A DNA stretch of 64,000 bases from Caulobacteraceae bacterium UBA3198 (GTDB taxonomy: Bacteria > Pseudomonadota > Alphaproteobacteria > Caulobacterales > Caulobacteraceae): the NCBI GenBank assembly GCA_002363865.1, contig DEWY01000010.1, forward strand, positions 62,001 through 126,000, given 5' to 3'. Position numbers and translations under genes: made by a program. How positions within the stretch are numbered: position 1 is the first letter of the stretch; each line of letters starts with the position of its first letter. This document shows, piece after piece, positions 34,255-42,713 of this stretch. The notes beneath the pieces are model-generated. The model made no database searches. It worked only from the letters and a program-made list of their open reading frames with translations, and had not been told where the DNA came from.

Positions 34255-34815
34255 TCAGGCCTCCAGCTCGATGTCCCAATAGAGGTAGTCGAGCCAGCTC
34301 TGGTGGAGGTAGTTGGGCGGGAAGCGGCGGCCGCGCTCCTGCAGCTCGTGGGCCTGGGGACGGCGCGGCGCCATCAGCGGCCGCATGCCGGCCTCGTGCG
34401 GGGTGCGCCCGCCCTTGGCGAGATTGCAGGGCGCGCAGGCGGTGACGATGTTTTCCCAGCTGGTGCGCCCGCCCCTCGACCTCGGCACCACATGGTCAAA
34501 GGTCAGGTCCTCGCCCGAGCGGCAGTACTGGCAGGCGAAGCCGTCGCGGAGGAACAGGTTGAAGCGGGTGAAGGCTGGCGGGCGGTCCTGCGTCACATAG
34601 CTCTTCAGCGCGACGACGCTGGGCAGACGCATGGAGAAGGAGGGAGAGCGGATCATGTGGTCATAGGTCGAGACCACGTCGACCCGATCCAGGAACACCG
34701 CCTTGATCACCTCCTGCCAGGGCCACACCGACAGGGGGTAGTAGCTGAGCGGCCGATAGTCGGCGTTGAGCACGAGGGCGGGCCAGCCCGACGGGGGATG
34801 CTGGATCACCTGCAT
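34255..34815 (-). CDS. HNH endonuclease
   Basis: A 186-residue HNH nuclease of the type with an N-terminal 'ALVLNADYRPLSYYPLS' segment, widespread as a housekeeping gene in alphaproteobacteria. The beta-beta-alpha-metal site is in LTFDHVVPRSRGGRTSWEN with Cys pairs CQYC and CAPC that bind structural zinc. Its biological role is not established; it is not linked to any phage or restriction module here. The ATG at 34815 (MQVIQHPPSGWPAL) matches homologue starts; the open frame continues upstream without conserved sequence. A 6-bp GGGCGT/ACGCCC hairpin lies just before the start. Confidence 0.9.
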   Translation of the reverse strand: MQVIQHPPSGWPALVLNADYRPLSYYPLSVWPWQEVIKAVFLDRVDVVSTYDHMIRSPSFSMRLPSVVALKSYVTQDRPPAFTRFNLFLRDGFACQYCRSGEDLTFDHVVPRSRGGRTSWENIVTACAPCNLAKGGRTPHEAGMRPLMAPRRPQAHELQERGRRFPPNYLHQSWLDYLYWDIELEA

Positions 34816-34980
34816 CGCCGGAGCGCCCACATCGGGGGCGTCAAACGCCCTATGTCGAATGCACTGAGACTGAAGACGCAGATCCTCCCTCTCGTGTGCC
34901 CCTGGGAGACCCGGGGACCTCTTCACCATAGTCGCGATTCTGTGACGGCTCCATGGCGTCGTGCGGCGGGATGGAGCCAC

Positions 34981-35010
34981 AAAAAAAGAGGGGACCCGAT
35001 GGGCCCCCTC
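34981..35010 (-). terminator. intrinsic terminator of the 37-residue gene
   Basis: On the minus strand a GC-rich hairpin (arms GAGGGGGCCC and GGGTCCCCTC, one mismatch, 3-nt loop ATC) is followed directly by seven T. It ends the transcript of the small gene starting at 35155, whose stop lies 32 bp upstream, and insulates the HNH gene. Confidence 0.9.
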
Positions 35011-35041
35011 AAGGCGACAGACTGGGAGAAAAGGATCGCCC

Positions 35042-35155
35042 TCAGGCGAAGGCGCCGAGCAGCGCGCCCACCAGGGCGAGGCTGAGCACCACGAACAGGG
35101 CCGGGGTGATGCGATCGAAGACGCGTTCGGCGGCCGACAGGGTAGCGAGAGACAT
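35042..35155 (-). CDS. 37-residue single-helix membrane protein
   Basis: A small protein beginning MSLATLSAAERVFDRITPA, with one transmembrane helix (about residues 17-37, LFVVLSLALVGALLGAFA) reaching the C-terminus. It is a complete transcription unit: a sigma-70-like promoter at 35219-35246, AAGG 9 nt before the ATG, and a strong terminator 32 bp after the stop. This argues strongly that it is a real gene despite its size. It is divergent from a TetR regulator and shares a dyad with it. The function is unknown; small hydrophobic proteins of this kind often modulate membrane complexes or transporters. Confidence 0.75.
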   Translation of the reverse strand: MSLATLSAAERVFDRITPALFVVLSLALVGALLGAFA

Positions 35156-35213
35156 GACACACACCTTGTGAGTTGAAGCCCCCGGGGAGGAGGGCGGGTT
35201 TCTTATTTGAACA

Positions 35214-35246
35214 CCGCTAAGATAGCGCGCATCTGAGCGGCGTCAA
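35214..35246 (-). promoter_or_regulatory. promoter and overlapping dyad between the 37-residue gene and tetR
   Basis: Minus-strand -35 TTGACG (35246-35241) and -10 TATCTT (35224-35219) are 16 nt apart. The spacer and -10 are covered by a 27-bp dyad (35214-35240) with arms CCGCT-x-AGAT and ATCT-x-AGCGG. It is placed ideally for the TetR protein encoded from 35290 to repress the small gene and perhaps itself. Confidence 0.6.
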
Positions 35247-35289
35247 GATGATCTTTACGGCGATCAGATAGAGAATTACACTGGAGGTA

Positions 35290-35913
35290 ATGAGAGAATC
35301 TGAAGCCCCCGAGTCGCGCCCCTATCACCACGGCGATCTGCGCCGCGCCCTGGTGGAGGCCGCCTGCCGCCTGCTGGAGAAGGAAGGCGCCCAGGCCCTG
35401 TCCCTACGCGCCGTGGCGCGGGAGGCCGGCGTCAGTCCGGCCGCGCCCTATCACCACTTCAAGGACAAGAGCGAACTGCTCGACGCCGTCGCCCACGAGG
35501 GCTGGGAAAAGCTCGATCTGGCTTTCCAGGCCGCCCGCGACGCCCACACCTCCCCGCCCGATCGGGTGCGGGAGCTGGGGGTGGCCTATGTCTGCTTCGC
35601 CAGCCAGCACCCCGACCTCTACCGGGTCATGTACGACTGTTCCCGGGACAAGGCCGACATGCCCGCCCATGTGCTGGAGAACGAGGAAAGCGCCTATCGC
35701 CGGGTTCGGGAGGTGCTGGTGTCGGCCGGCGCCGATCCCAGCGACGAGATCGGACTGGAGCTGGCCGCCATCGCCTGCTGGTGCGCCGCCCATGGTCTGG
35801 CCGAGATGACCAGCTTCAAGCAGTTCGAGCCCCTGAAAGAGGCCCTGGGCGGCGAGGAAGCCTTCCTGCGCGGGGTGCTCGCCCATGTGGGGGTGTTCGC
35901 CAAGGGCCTGTAG
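35290..35913 (+). CDS. TetR/AcrR family regulator with WHG-type C-terminal domain
   Basis: A 207-residue regulator. The N-terminal HTH starts with the diagnostic RPYHHGDLRRALVEAA and continues LSLRAVAREAGVSPAAPYHHFKDKSELLDAV. The C-terminal domain (PF13305-like) has FASQHPDLYRVMYD and WCAAHGLAEM. GGAGGT lies only 1 nt before the ATG, an unusually short spacing, but no alternative start fits the conserved N-terminus. It is divergent from a 37-residue membrane protein and shares a dyad promoter with it. gluQ follows within 16 bp. Confidence 0.92.
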   Translation: MRESEAPESRPYHHGDLRRALVEAACRLLEKEGAQALSLRAVAREAGVSPAAPYHHFKDKSELLDAVAHEGWEKLDLAFQAARDAHTSPPDRVRELGVAYVCFASQHPDLYRVMYDCSRDKADMPAHVLENEESAYRRVREVLVSAGADPSDEIGLELAAIACWCAAHGLAEMTSFKQFEPLKEALGGEEAFLRGVLAHVGVFAKGL

Positions 35914-35929
35914 AGCTACAGCCCTTGAG

Positions 35930-36781
35930 GTGAGCGCCGCCTTCGTCACCCGTTTCGCCCCTTCGCCCACCGGCCTGCTGCACCGGGGGCATGCCTATTC
36001 GGCGCTGCTGGCCTATGCGGCGGCGCAGGCGGCCGGCGAAACCTTCCTGCTGCGCATCGAGGACATCGACGCCACCCGCGCGCGGCCCGAGTTCGAGGCG
36101 GCCATCTTCGAAGACCTGGCCTGGCTGGGGATCACCTGGCGTGAGCCTGTGCGGCGTCAGTCCGAACACCTGGACGACTATGAGGCCGCGCTCGCGCGGC
36201 TTGCGGCCGAGGGTCTCGTCTATCGCTGTTTCCGCACGCGCAAGGAGGTGGCCCAGGCCATGGCCAGCGCGCCGCACGGCGCCATGGACACCTTCCGCAG
36301 CGCCCCGCTTCCCGCCGAAGAGGAGGCCGAACGCCTGGCCCGGGGCGAACGCTTCGCCTGGCGCCTCTCGCTGAAGGCGGCCCAGGCCCGGCTGGACGGA
36401 TTCGAACACCTCACCTTTCAGGAAGAGGGCGCAGGCCCGAACGGCGAAACAGGCCTGATCCAGGCTCGTCCCGAACTCGGCGGCGACGTCGTGCTGGCCC
36501 GCAAGGATGTGGGCGTGGCCTACCACCTGGCCGTGGTGGTCGACGACGCTTTGCAAGGCGTCACCCACGTCATCCGCGGCTGCGACCTCTTCGAGGCCGC
36601 CCACGTCCAGCGCCTGCTGCAGGCCCTGCTAGGTCTGCCGACGCCGGTCTATCGCCATCACCGGCTGCTGGCGGGGCCGGACGGGAAGCGCTACGCCAAG
36701 CGCGACCGGGCCGAGACCCTGCAGGCGCTACGCGCCGCGGGCGTAACGCCCGAGCAGTTGCGCCAGGAGATGGGCCTGTGA
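35930..36781 (+). CDS. gluQ: glutamyl-Q tRNA(Asp) synthetase
   Basis: A 283-residue paralogue of the catalytic half of glutamyl-tRNA synthetase that glutamylates queuosine in tRNA-Asp. HIGH-like motif: FAPSPTGLLHRGHAYSA near the N-terminus. KMSKS equivalent: YAKRDRAETL. The anticodon-binding domain is absent, as expected. The GTG start at 35930 is chosen (VSAAFVTRFAPS); a TTG 6 nt upstream is possible. Its stop overlaps the GTG start of the following DMT transporter (GTGA). Confidence 0.93.
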   Translation: MSAAFVTRFAPSPTGLLHRGHAYSALLAYAAAQAAGETFLLRIEDIDATRARPEFEAAIFEDLAWLGITWREPVRRQSEHLDDYEAALARLAAEGLVYRCFRTRKEVAQAMASAPHGAMDTFRSAPLPAEEEAERLARGERFAWRLSLKAAQARLDGFEHLTFQEEGAGPNGETGLIQARPELGGDVVLARKDVGVAYHLAVVVDDALQGVTHVIRGCDLFEAAHVQRLLQALLGLPTPVYRHHRLLAGPDGKRYAKRDRAETLQALRAAGVTPEQLRQEMGL

Positions 36782-37692
36782 CGACCCCGCAAGCCCCGCA
36801 GACCAGCGATGGCCGCGCCCTGGCGGTGCTGATCTTCGGCGCCGTCGTCATTGGCTTCGTGCCGATCCTGGTGCGACTGTCCGACACCGGCTCGGCCGCC
36901 GCCGGCTTCTGGCGTCTGGCCTTCGCCCTGCCGCTGCTGGTCCTGATGACTCGGCGGGCCGGCGCAGGCCTCGGACGGGCGCCTTCGCGGCTGACCATGG
37001 TGGCCGGGGTGATGTTCGCCCTGGACCTGGGCTTCTGGCACTACGGGATCGCGCTCACCTCGGTGGCCAACGCCACGGTGCTGACCAATCTGACGCCGGT
37101 GGTGGTGACGGCGGTCGCCTGGATCTTCCTGCGACAGACGCCTCGCAAGCTCTTCCTGCTGGCCGTGACCCTGGCCCTGGCCGGCGCCTTCACCATGGCT
37201 GCGGCCCGCAGCGGGGCTGTGGGGCCCGCGCCCGGCCTCGGCAACGCCGCCGCCGCCCTGACGGCGCTCTGGTACGCCTTCTACTTCCTGGCGGTGAGCG
37301 CGGCGCGCCGGACCGAGGCGGCGCTTCGCATCATGTTCTGGTCGAGCCTGACCGGCGCGCCCCTCCTGCTGGGCGCGGCCCTTTTGCTGGGGGAGAGCGT
37401 GATTCCCGCCAGCCTCGGCGGCTGGGCGGCCTGCGCCGGGCTGGGGGTGCTGCATGTGGCTGGGCAGGGCGCCATCGCCTGGGCGCTTGGCCGTCTTCCG
37501 CCGGCCACGGCGTCTGTGGTGGTGCTGATCCAGCCCGTGGTGGCGGCCGCCGCTGGCTGGCTGCTGTTCGCCGAGGCGCTCGGGCCCGTCCAGGCGCTCG
37601 GCGGCGCCGTCACCCTGGCCGGGGTGGCGCTGGCCCAATGGAGCGCGAGGCCCCCGCGGGTTCCGGCGGCCAGCGCGCCCAGATCCCTCTAA
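36778..37692 (+). CDS. EamA family (DMT superfamily) transporter
   Basis: A 304-residue ten-helix permease with two EamA repeats. Motifs: LVRLSDTGSAAAGFWRLAFALP in helix 2 (cited by its start), NATVLTNLTPVVVTAVAW in helices 3-4 and the second-repeat ATASVVVLIQPVVAAAAGWLLFAE. It is translated from GTG 36778, coupled to gluQ by a 4-nt overlap and with GGAGA upstream. It probably exports a small metabolite; the link to gluQ is likely only operonic. It converges with selO (4-nt overlap of the ends). Confidence 0.9.
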   Translation: MTTPQAPQTSDGRALAVLIFGAVVIGFVPILVRLSDTGSAAAGFWRLAFALPLLVLMTRRAGAGLGRAPSRLTMVAGVMFALDLGFWHYGIALTSVANATVLTNLTPVVVTAVAWIFLRQTPRKLFLLAVTLALAGAFTMAAARSGAVGPAPGLGNAAAALTALWYAFYFLAVSAARRTEAALRIMFWSSLTGAPLLLGAALLLGESVIPASLGGWAACAGLGVLHVAGQGAIAWALGRLPPATASVVVLIQPVVAAAAGWLLFAEALGPVQALGGAVTLAGVALAQWSARPPRVPAASAPRSL

Positions 37693-39110
37693 ACTTCGCT
37701 CAGGCCATAGGCCTGGCGGGCGGTTTCCAGCGCGGCGAGCTTGGCCTCGAAGGCGCTCCAGTCGTCGGCCTGATCGATGCGCGCCCAGATCGCCTCGATC
37801 TCCTCATAGATCAGCTCCTGGGGTTCGGGGGCCGCGAAGTAGGCATGGTCGAGCGCGTCGGCGCGCAGCGGCTCAAACCGCGCAAGCTGCGCCCGGAAGT
37901 CCTCAAAGGCATCTTCTCGGTAGATTTCCCCCCGGACACCGGCCAGGGCGCGGGCCTCGTCGCCGCCGAACCAGTCGAAGAAGAAGGGCTCCCAGCGCAG
38001 GGGTTCGCCGCCGGCCGCCAGCGCCTGGAAGGCTGCCTGAGCGAGGCTGGAATCGGCCCCGGTCCCCAGACTGCGAACCCCCAGCCTGCGGCGCATGGCG
38101 GCCGCCAGCTCCATGCGGTACGCGCCGGCAAATCCGTTCAGCGCCTCGACCAGCGGTTCGGGCGCGCTGACCAGGGAGAAGCAGCCCCCCAGCTGGCGCA
38201 GGTTCCAGAACACCGCCTCGGCCTGCCGGCCAAAGCTGTAGAGCCCGCTGTGGTCGAAATAGGCGGCCACAAAATTGGGATCGTTGCGCGGCAGGAAGCG
38301 GTAGGGGCCGTAGTCGAAGCTCTCGCCGGTGATGTTCATATTGTCGGTGTTGAGCACTCCGTGGACGAAGCCCGCCGCCATCCAGGACGCCGCCAGCCGC
38401 GCCATCCGTCCGCTCACCGCCCCCAGCAGGGCGGCCGGGCGATCCACCGCGCCTTCAAGCTCGGGATAGTAGTGGGTGATCACATGGTCGATGAGGGCGG
38501 CGATCCGCTCAGGGCTCTCTTCGAAGGCGTGGCGCTGGAAGGTCCCGAAGCGGATGTGGCTGTGCGAGAGCCTTGTCAGGGCCGCCCCGCGGGTGGGGCT
38601 TGGCTCGTCATTACGCTCCAGGGCCTCGGCGGTCTCGACCAGGGAGAAGGACCGCGAGGTCGGTACGCCCTGGGCTTCCAGCATGGCCGTGGCGAGCACC
38701 TCGCGCACCCCGCCCTTCAGCGTCAGCCGGCCATCGCCGAACCGCGACCAGGGGGTCTGGCCCGACCCCTTGGTGCCGAGGTCCAGCAGCCGACCCGTTC
38801 CGGCCTCCCGCAACTGGGCGAACAGGAAGCCGCGACCGTCCCCGATCTCGGGATTGTAGGTGCGGAACTGGTGGCCGTGATAGCGCATGGCCACCGGCGG
38901 ATCGATATTGGCCGGCAGCGGCGAGTACCGACCGAAATGGGCGATCCACTCGCTGTCGCTGAGCTCGCCCAGCCCTACGGTCGCCGCGGCCCGGTCATTG
39001 CGATAGCGCAGGATCGTCTCGGGAAAGTCAGCCGGGGCGACGGGATCGAAGAAGCTCTCCCCCAGGGTCACGAACTGCGGATCGGGCTGATAGGCGGGCG
39101 AGATCGGCAT
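37689..39110 (-). CDS. selO: protein adenylyltransferase SelO (YdiU/UPF0061)
   Basis: A 473-residue pseudokinase-fold enzyme that AMPylates proteins on Ser/Thr/Tyr as part of redox control. Characteristic segments are MRYHGHQFRTYNPEIGDGRG, LLDLGTKGSGQTPWSRFGDGRLTLKGGVRE (cited in part), the catalytic VLNTDNMNITGESFDYGPYRF region and HSGLYSFGRQ. The length matches E. coli SelO (478). The ATG at 39110 (MPISPAYQPD) follows AGGGAG at 9 nt; the longer frame is not conserved. It is on the same strand as bioD, 28 bp downstream of it. Confidence 0.95.
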   Translation of the reverse strand: MPISPAYQPDPQFVTLGESFFDPVAPADFPETILRYRNDRAAATVGLGELSDSEWIAHFGRYSPLPANIDPPVAMRYHGHQFRTYNPEIGDGRGFLFAQLREAGTGRLLDLGTKGSGQTPWSRFGDGRLTLKGGVREVLATAMLEAQGVPTSRSFSLVETAEALERNDEPSPTRGAALTRLSHSHIRFGTFQRHAFEESPERIAALIDHVITHYYPELEGAVDRPAALLGAVSGRMARLAASWMAAGFVHGVLNTDNMNITGESFDYGPYRFLPRNDPNFVAAYFDHSGLYSFGRQAEAVFWNLRQLGGCFSLVSAPEPLVEALNGFAGAYRMELAAAMRRRLGVRSLGTGADSSLAQAAFQALAAGGEPLRWEPFFFDWFGGDEARALAGVRGEIYREDAFEDFRAQLARFEPLRADALDHAYFAAPEPQELIYEEIEAIWARIDQADDWSAFEAKLAALETARQAYGLSEV

Positions 39111-39138
39111 GTTCGGCGGCTCCCTTGCGGCTAGTTGG

Positions 39139-39798
39139 TCAGATAAGGGCTCCGGCCCAGTCCTGCCCGTTGCGGGGCGCAGGAACCACGCGAACCCCTG
39201 GCAGGAAGCGCGCCACATCGCCGATCGTTTCGGTGAAATCCGGCGCCTCGGGGCTGGCGTCCTGGCTGATAACGACAGCAGCCAGATCGAGACCCTCGCC
39301 CTGAACCACCCTGGCCGCGGTCAGGGTGTGGCTGATGGCGCCGAGATAGGAGCCGCCGACGAGGATGACGGGCAGGCCCAGGGCCGCCATCAGGTCGAGA
39401 TTGGTGGCGTCCTCGCTGAGCGGCGACATGACCCCGCCGGCGCCTTCGATCAGCATCAGGTCCGGCGAGCTTGCCGAGAGCGCAGTCTGGCACAGGTCCA
39501 CCAGGGTCTTCAGCCGCAGGTCCCGCCCCTCCAGCCGGGCGGCCATGGGCGGCGATAGGGCCGCAGTGAACCGCAGCGGCGACATGGCCTCAAGATTGGC
39601 GGGCGTCAGGGGACGCCCCAGGGCGGCCAGCAGCCGGCCAGGATCGCTCTCAGCCCAGTCGGCAGGATCGATCCCGCTCACCGCCGGCTTGAAGGCTTCG
39701 ACACTCAGGCCCTGGGCGCGGGCCGCGGCGATCAGGGCGCAGGCGGCGTAGGTCTTGCCCACATCGGTGTGGGCCCCGGCGATGAACAGGGCGCGCAT
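39139..39798 (-). CDS. bioD: ATP-dependent dethiobiotin synthetase
   Basis: A 219-residue P-loop enzyme closing the ureido ring of dethiobiotin from diaminopelargonate, CO2 and ATP. The P-loop variant is GAHTDVGKTY (residues 8-17). The substrate Lys is in FKPAVSGI, and LIEGAGGVMSPL is the Mg/nucleotide motif. Its ATG directly follows the bioF stop without a gap. It forms the bioF-bioD arm of the divergent biotin locus; bioB is not in the window. Confidence 0.97.
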   Translation of the reverse strand: MRALFIAGAHTDVGKTYAACALIAAARAQGLSVEAFKPAVSGIDPADWAESDPGRLLAALGRPLTPANLEAMSPLRFTAALSPPMAARLEGRDLRLKTLVDLCQTALSASSPDLMLIEGAGGVMSPLSEDATNLDLMAALGLPVILVGGSYLGAISHTLTAARVVQGEGLDLAAVVISQDASPEAPDFTETIGDVARFLPGVRVVPAPRNGQDWAGALI

Positions 39799-40953
39799 TC
39801 AGGCGGTCTCCATCAGGGCGCCGACGGCCTCGGCGAGGCGGTCGATGTCGGCGTCGTCGTGGGCGGCGGTGAAGGCCAGCCGCAGGCGGGCGGTCCCGGC
39901 CGGCACGGTGGGCGGGCGGATGGCCACGGCCAGGAAGCCCTGCGCCTCCAGGGCCTGCATGGCCGCCAGTGTGCGGGCCGCGTCCCCCAGCACCACTGGC
40001 ACGATGGGGCTCTGGGCGTCCGGCAGGCCAAGCGCTGTGGTGAACCGCCGGGACTTGGCCAGGGGGCGGGCGGTGAGGTCTGCGTCCCCGGCGATGATCT
40101 CCAGGGCCGCCAGAGCGGCGCCGGCGCTGGCGGGCGGCAGGCCGGTGGAATAGACGAAGGTCCGCGCCCGGGTGCGCAGCAGATCGATGACCGGGCCGCT
40201 GGCGCAGACATAGGCGCCATAGCCGCCGACGGCCTTGGAAAAGGTGCCCATGGCCAGGTCGATCTTCGCACCTGGAAACAGGGCGGCCGTTCCCCGGCCT
40301 TTGCCCACCACGCCCAGGCCGTGCGCGTCGTCCACCAGGAGCCAGGCCTCATGGCCCTGCGCCAGCTCGCTGATGACGTCCAGCGGCGCGAGGTCGCCGT
40401 CCATGGAGAAGACGCCATCGGTGGCGATCAGGGCATGGCGCAGGCTGGCCCGCTCACTGCCGATCTTGGCCGCGAGATCAGCGACATCGTTATGGGCGAA
40501 GGGAATGACCCTGGCGCCTGACAGCTGCGCCCCGGCCCAGATGCAGGCATGGGCCAGCTCGTCGACGAAGACGCCGTCGCCGGAGCCGACCATTGTCGGG
40601 ATCAGACCGGCATTGGCCAAGTAGCCCGAGCCGAAGACACAGGCGGCTTCCGTCCCCTTGAAGGCGGCCAGCCGCGCCTCGAGCGCCCCCAGCAGCGGAT
40701 GATCGCCGGTCACCAGCCGCGAGGCCCCGGCCCCGGCGCCATAGGCGCGGGCGGCCGCCGACGCCGCCTCGATCACCGCCGGATGGTGCGACAGGTTCAG
40801 ATAGTCGTTGCAGGAGAAGGACAGCAGCCGGCGCCCGTCCCGCTCCACCCACAGCCCGTCGATCCGGTGGGTGGGCGTCAGCCGGCGGCGCAAGTGGGCG
40901 GCGTCCAGGTCGGCGAGCTTGGCGGCGGCGAAGGCGGAAAGGCTGTCGGTCAC
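39799..40953 (-). CDS. bioF: 8-amino-7-oxononanoate synthase
   Basis: A 384-residue PLP enzyme (alpha-oxoamine synthase family) condensing pimeloyl thioester with alanine. The PLP lysine is in GTFSKAVGGYGAY; LVDDAHGLGVVG and FSCNDYLNLSHHP are further signatures. The start is taken as the GTG at 40953 (VTDSLSAFAAAKL), which leaves 64 bp to the divergent bioA start. Upstream ATG at 41019 would overlap bioA and is unlikely. It abuts bioD. Confidence 0.95.
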   Translation of the reverse strand: MTDSLSAFAAAKLADLDAAHLRRRLTPTHRIDGLWVERDGRRLLSFSCNDYLNLSHHPAVIEAASAAARAYGAGAGASRLVTGDHPLLGALEARLAAFKGTEAACVFGSGYLANAGLIPTMVGSGDGVFVDELAHACIWAGAQLSGARVIPFAHNDVADLAAKIGSERASLRHALIATDGVFSMDGDLAPLDVISELAQGHEAWLLVDDAHGLGVVGKGRGTAALFPGAKIDLAMGTFSKAVGGYGAYVCASGPVIDLLRTRARTFVYSTGLPPASAGAALAALEIIAGDADLTARPLAKSRRFTTALGLPDAQSPIVPVVLGDAARTLAAMQALEAQGFLAVAIRPPTVPAGTARLRLAFTAAHDDADIDRLAEAVGALMETA

Positions 40954-41017
40954 GGGGCGCGGTATGCACGAGGCCGCGCCCGCGTTAAAGCCGCCATGCT
41001 TGGCGAAGGAGGCTTCC

Positions 41018-42286
41018 ATGACCGACTGGCTCGACCGCGGCGCCCCCCATGTGTGGCGGCCCTATTGTCAGATGAAGACCGCGCCTACGCCCCTGCCGGT
41101 CGCCCGGACGGACGGCGCCCGCATCATTCTGGAGGACGGCCGGGAGCTGGTGGACGGAATCGCCAGCTGGTGGACCGCCTGCCACGGCTACAATCACCCC
41201 CACATCGCCAAGGCGGTTTCCGACCAGCTGGCCCGCGCGCCGCATGTGATGTTCGGGGGTCTGGCCCATGCGCCAGCCTATGACCTGGCCCGCCGCCTGG
41301 CCGCCCTGCTGCCCGGCGATCTCGACCACGTCTTCTTTGCCGAAAGCGGCTCGGTCTCGGTGGAAATCGCCATGAAGATGGCGATTCAGTTCTGGATCAA
41401 CCGTGGCGTGTCCGGCCGCTCGAAGTTCGTCAGCTTCCTGGGCGGCTATCACGGCGACACCCTGGCCACCATGACCATCTGCGATCCGGAAGAGGGCATG
41501 CACAGCCTGTTTTCCGGGGTCATGCCCAGCCAGCATGTTGTCGCCCTGCCCCGGGACCGCGACAGTGAGGCCGCCCTCGACGCCCTGCTGGCGGAGAAGG
41601 GATATGAGATCGCCGCCCTGATCGTCGAGCCCCGCATCCAGGGGGCCGGCGGCATGCTGATCCACGACGACGAGGTGCTGCGCCGCCTGCGGGTCCTGGC
41701 CGACCGGCATGAGGTCCTGCTGATCTTCGACGAGATCTTCACCGGCTTTGGCCGCACAGGCGACCTGTTCGCCTGCCAGGGCGCGGGCGTGACGCCCGAT
41801 ATCATCACGCTGTCCAAGGCGCTGACCGGCGGCACCCTGCCCCTCTCGGCCGCCGTGGCCAGCCGGCGGATCTTCCAGGCCTTCTGGTCTGACGATGCCG
41901 GCGCGGCCTTAATGCACGGGCCGACCTATATGGCCAATCCGCTGGCCTGCGCCGCGGCCGGCGCCTCGCTCGACCTGTTCGAAGCCGGCGACTGGAAGGC
42001 AGATGTGGCACGGATCGAGCTGGCCTTGCGCCGAGGCCTGGAGCCCTGCCGGGGGGCGGCCGGCGTGGTCGATGTCCGCACCCTGGGCGCCATCGGAGTG
42101 GTGGAGTTCGAGGCGGCGGTGGACTCAGGCGGCCTCTGCCAGCAGTTCGCCGAGCTCGGCTGCTGGATCCGGCCCATGGGCAAGGTGGTCTATCTCACCC
42201 CGCCCTTCGTCACCACCGACGCCGAGCTGGCGCAACTTACAGGCGTGATCCGAAAGGTTCTGGGCGCGGCAGACTCTCAGGGCTAG
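41018..42286 (+). CDS. bioA: adenosylmethionine-8-amino-7-oxononanoate aminotransferase
   Basis: A 422-residue class III PLP aminotransferase using S-adenosylmethionine to convert KAPA to DAPA. Signatures: MTDWLDRGAPHVWRPYCQMK, GIASWWTACHGYNHP (Trp-rich KAPA site), FAESGSVSVEIAMKMA, DEIFTGFGRTG and the PLP lysine in ITLSKALTGGTLPL. The ATG at 41018 has AGGAGG at 5 nt. It is divergent from bioF-bioD. No BioR-type TTATMKATAA box or BirA operator was seen in the 64-bp gap. Confidence 0.96.
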   Translation: MTDWLDRGAPHVWRPYCQMKTAPTPLPVARTDGARIILEDGRELVDGIASWWTACHGYNHPHIAKAVSDQLARAPHVMFGGLAHAPAYDLARRLAALLPGDLDHVFFAESGSVSVEIAMKMAIQFWINRGVSGRSKFVSFLGGYHGDTLATMTICDPEEGMHSLFSGVMPSQHVVALPRDRDSEAALDALLAEKGYEIAALIVEPRIQGAGGMLIHDDEVLRRLRVLADRHEVLLIFDEIFTGFGRTGDLFACQGAGVTPDIITLSKALTGGTLPLSAAVASRRIFQAFWSDDAGAALMHGPTYMANPLACAAAGASLDLFEAGDWKADVARIELALRRGLEPCRGAAGVVDVRTLGAIGVVEFEAAVDSGGLCQQFAELGCWIRPMGKVVYLTPPFVTTDAELAQLTGVIRKVLGAADSQG

Positions 42287-42296
42287 GCTGGCGGCC

Positions 42297-42704
42297 ATGA
42301 ACTCACAGGCCATCCTCGACAGTCTCGAACTGGTCGCCGACCGCTGCGAGGACCCGGCGCCGCAGGTCTATGAGCGCCTGTTCGCCCGCTATCCTGAAAC
42401 CGAGGCCCTGTTCGTCGGCGACAAGCGCGGCGCGGCCCGGGGCCAGATGCTGCGGCAGGCCACAGAGACCCTGCTGGACTATCTGGGTCCCAATATCTAC
42501 GCCGCCAACTTCCTGAAGGCCGAGCTGCGCAATCACGACGACATCGGCGTGCCGGGCGAGATTTTTCCGCGCTTCTACCAGGCCATGGCCGAGGCCTTCG
42601 CCGACATCCTGGGTGAAGACTGGACACCGGACATGCAGGGCGCCTGGAACGACCTCACCGCCCAGGTCGAGCAGATCGTCCAGGGCGAACCCCAGACGAT
42701 CTAA
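42297..42704 (+). CDS. globin family protein
   Basis: A 135-residue haem-globin-like protein. The E/F/G/H pattern fits: YERLFARYPETEALF in the A-C region, AELRNHDDIGV with His80 as the likely proximal ligand, and FYQAMAEAFADILGEDWTPDMQGAWNDL as the G-H helices. It is close to the single-domain / flavohaemoglobin globin domain in layout, without a reductase part. It lies 10 bp after bioA on the same strand and may be co-transcribed, but no functional link is apparent. Oxygen or NO binding is family-based inference. Confidence 0.8.
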   Translation: MNSQAILDSLELVADRCEDPAPQVYERLFARYPETEALFVGDKRGAARGQMLRQATETLLDYLGPNIYAANFLKAELRNHDDIGVPGEIFPRFYQAMAEAFADILGEDWTPDMQGAWNDLTAQVEQIVQGEPQTI

Positions 42705-42713
42705 ACTCCCCTC

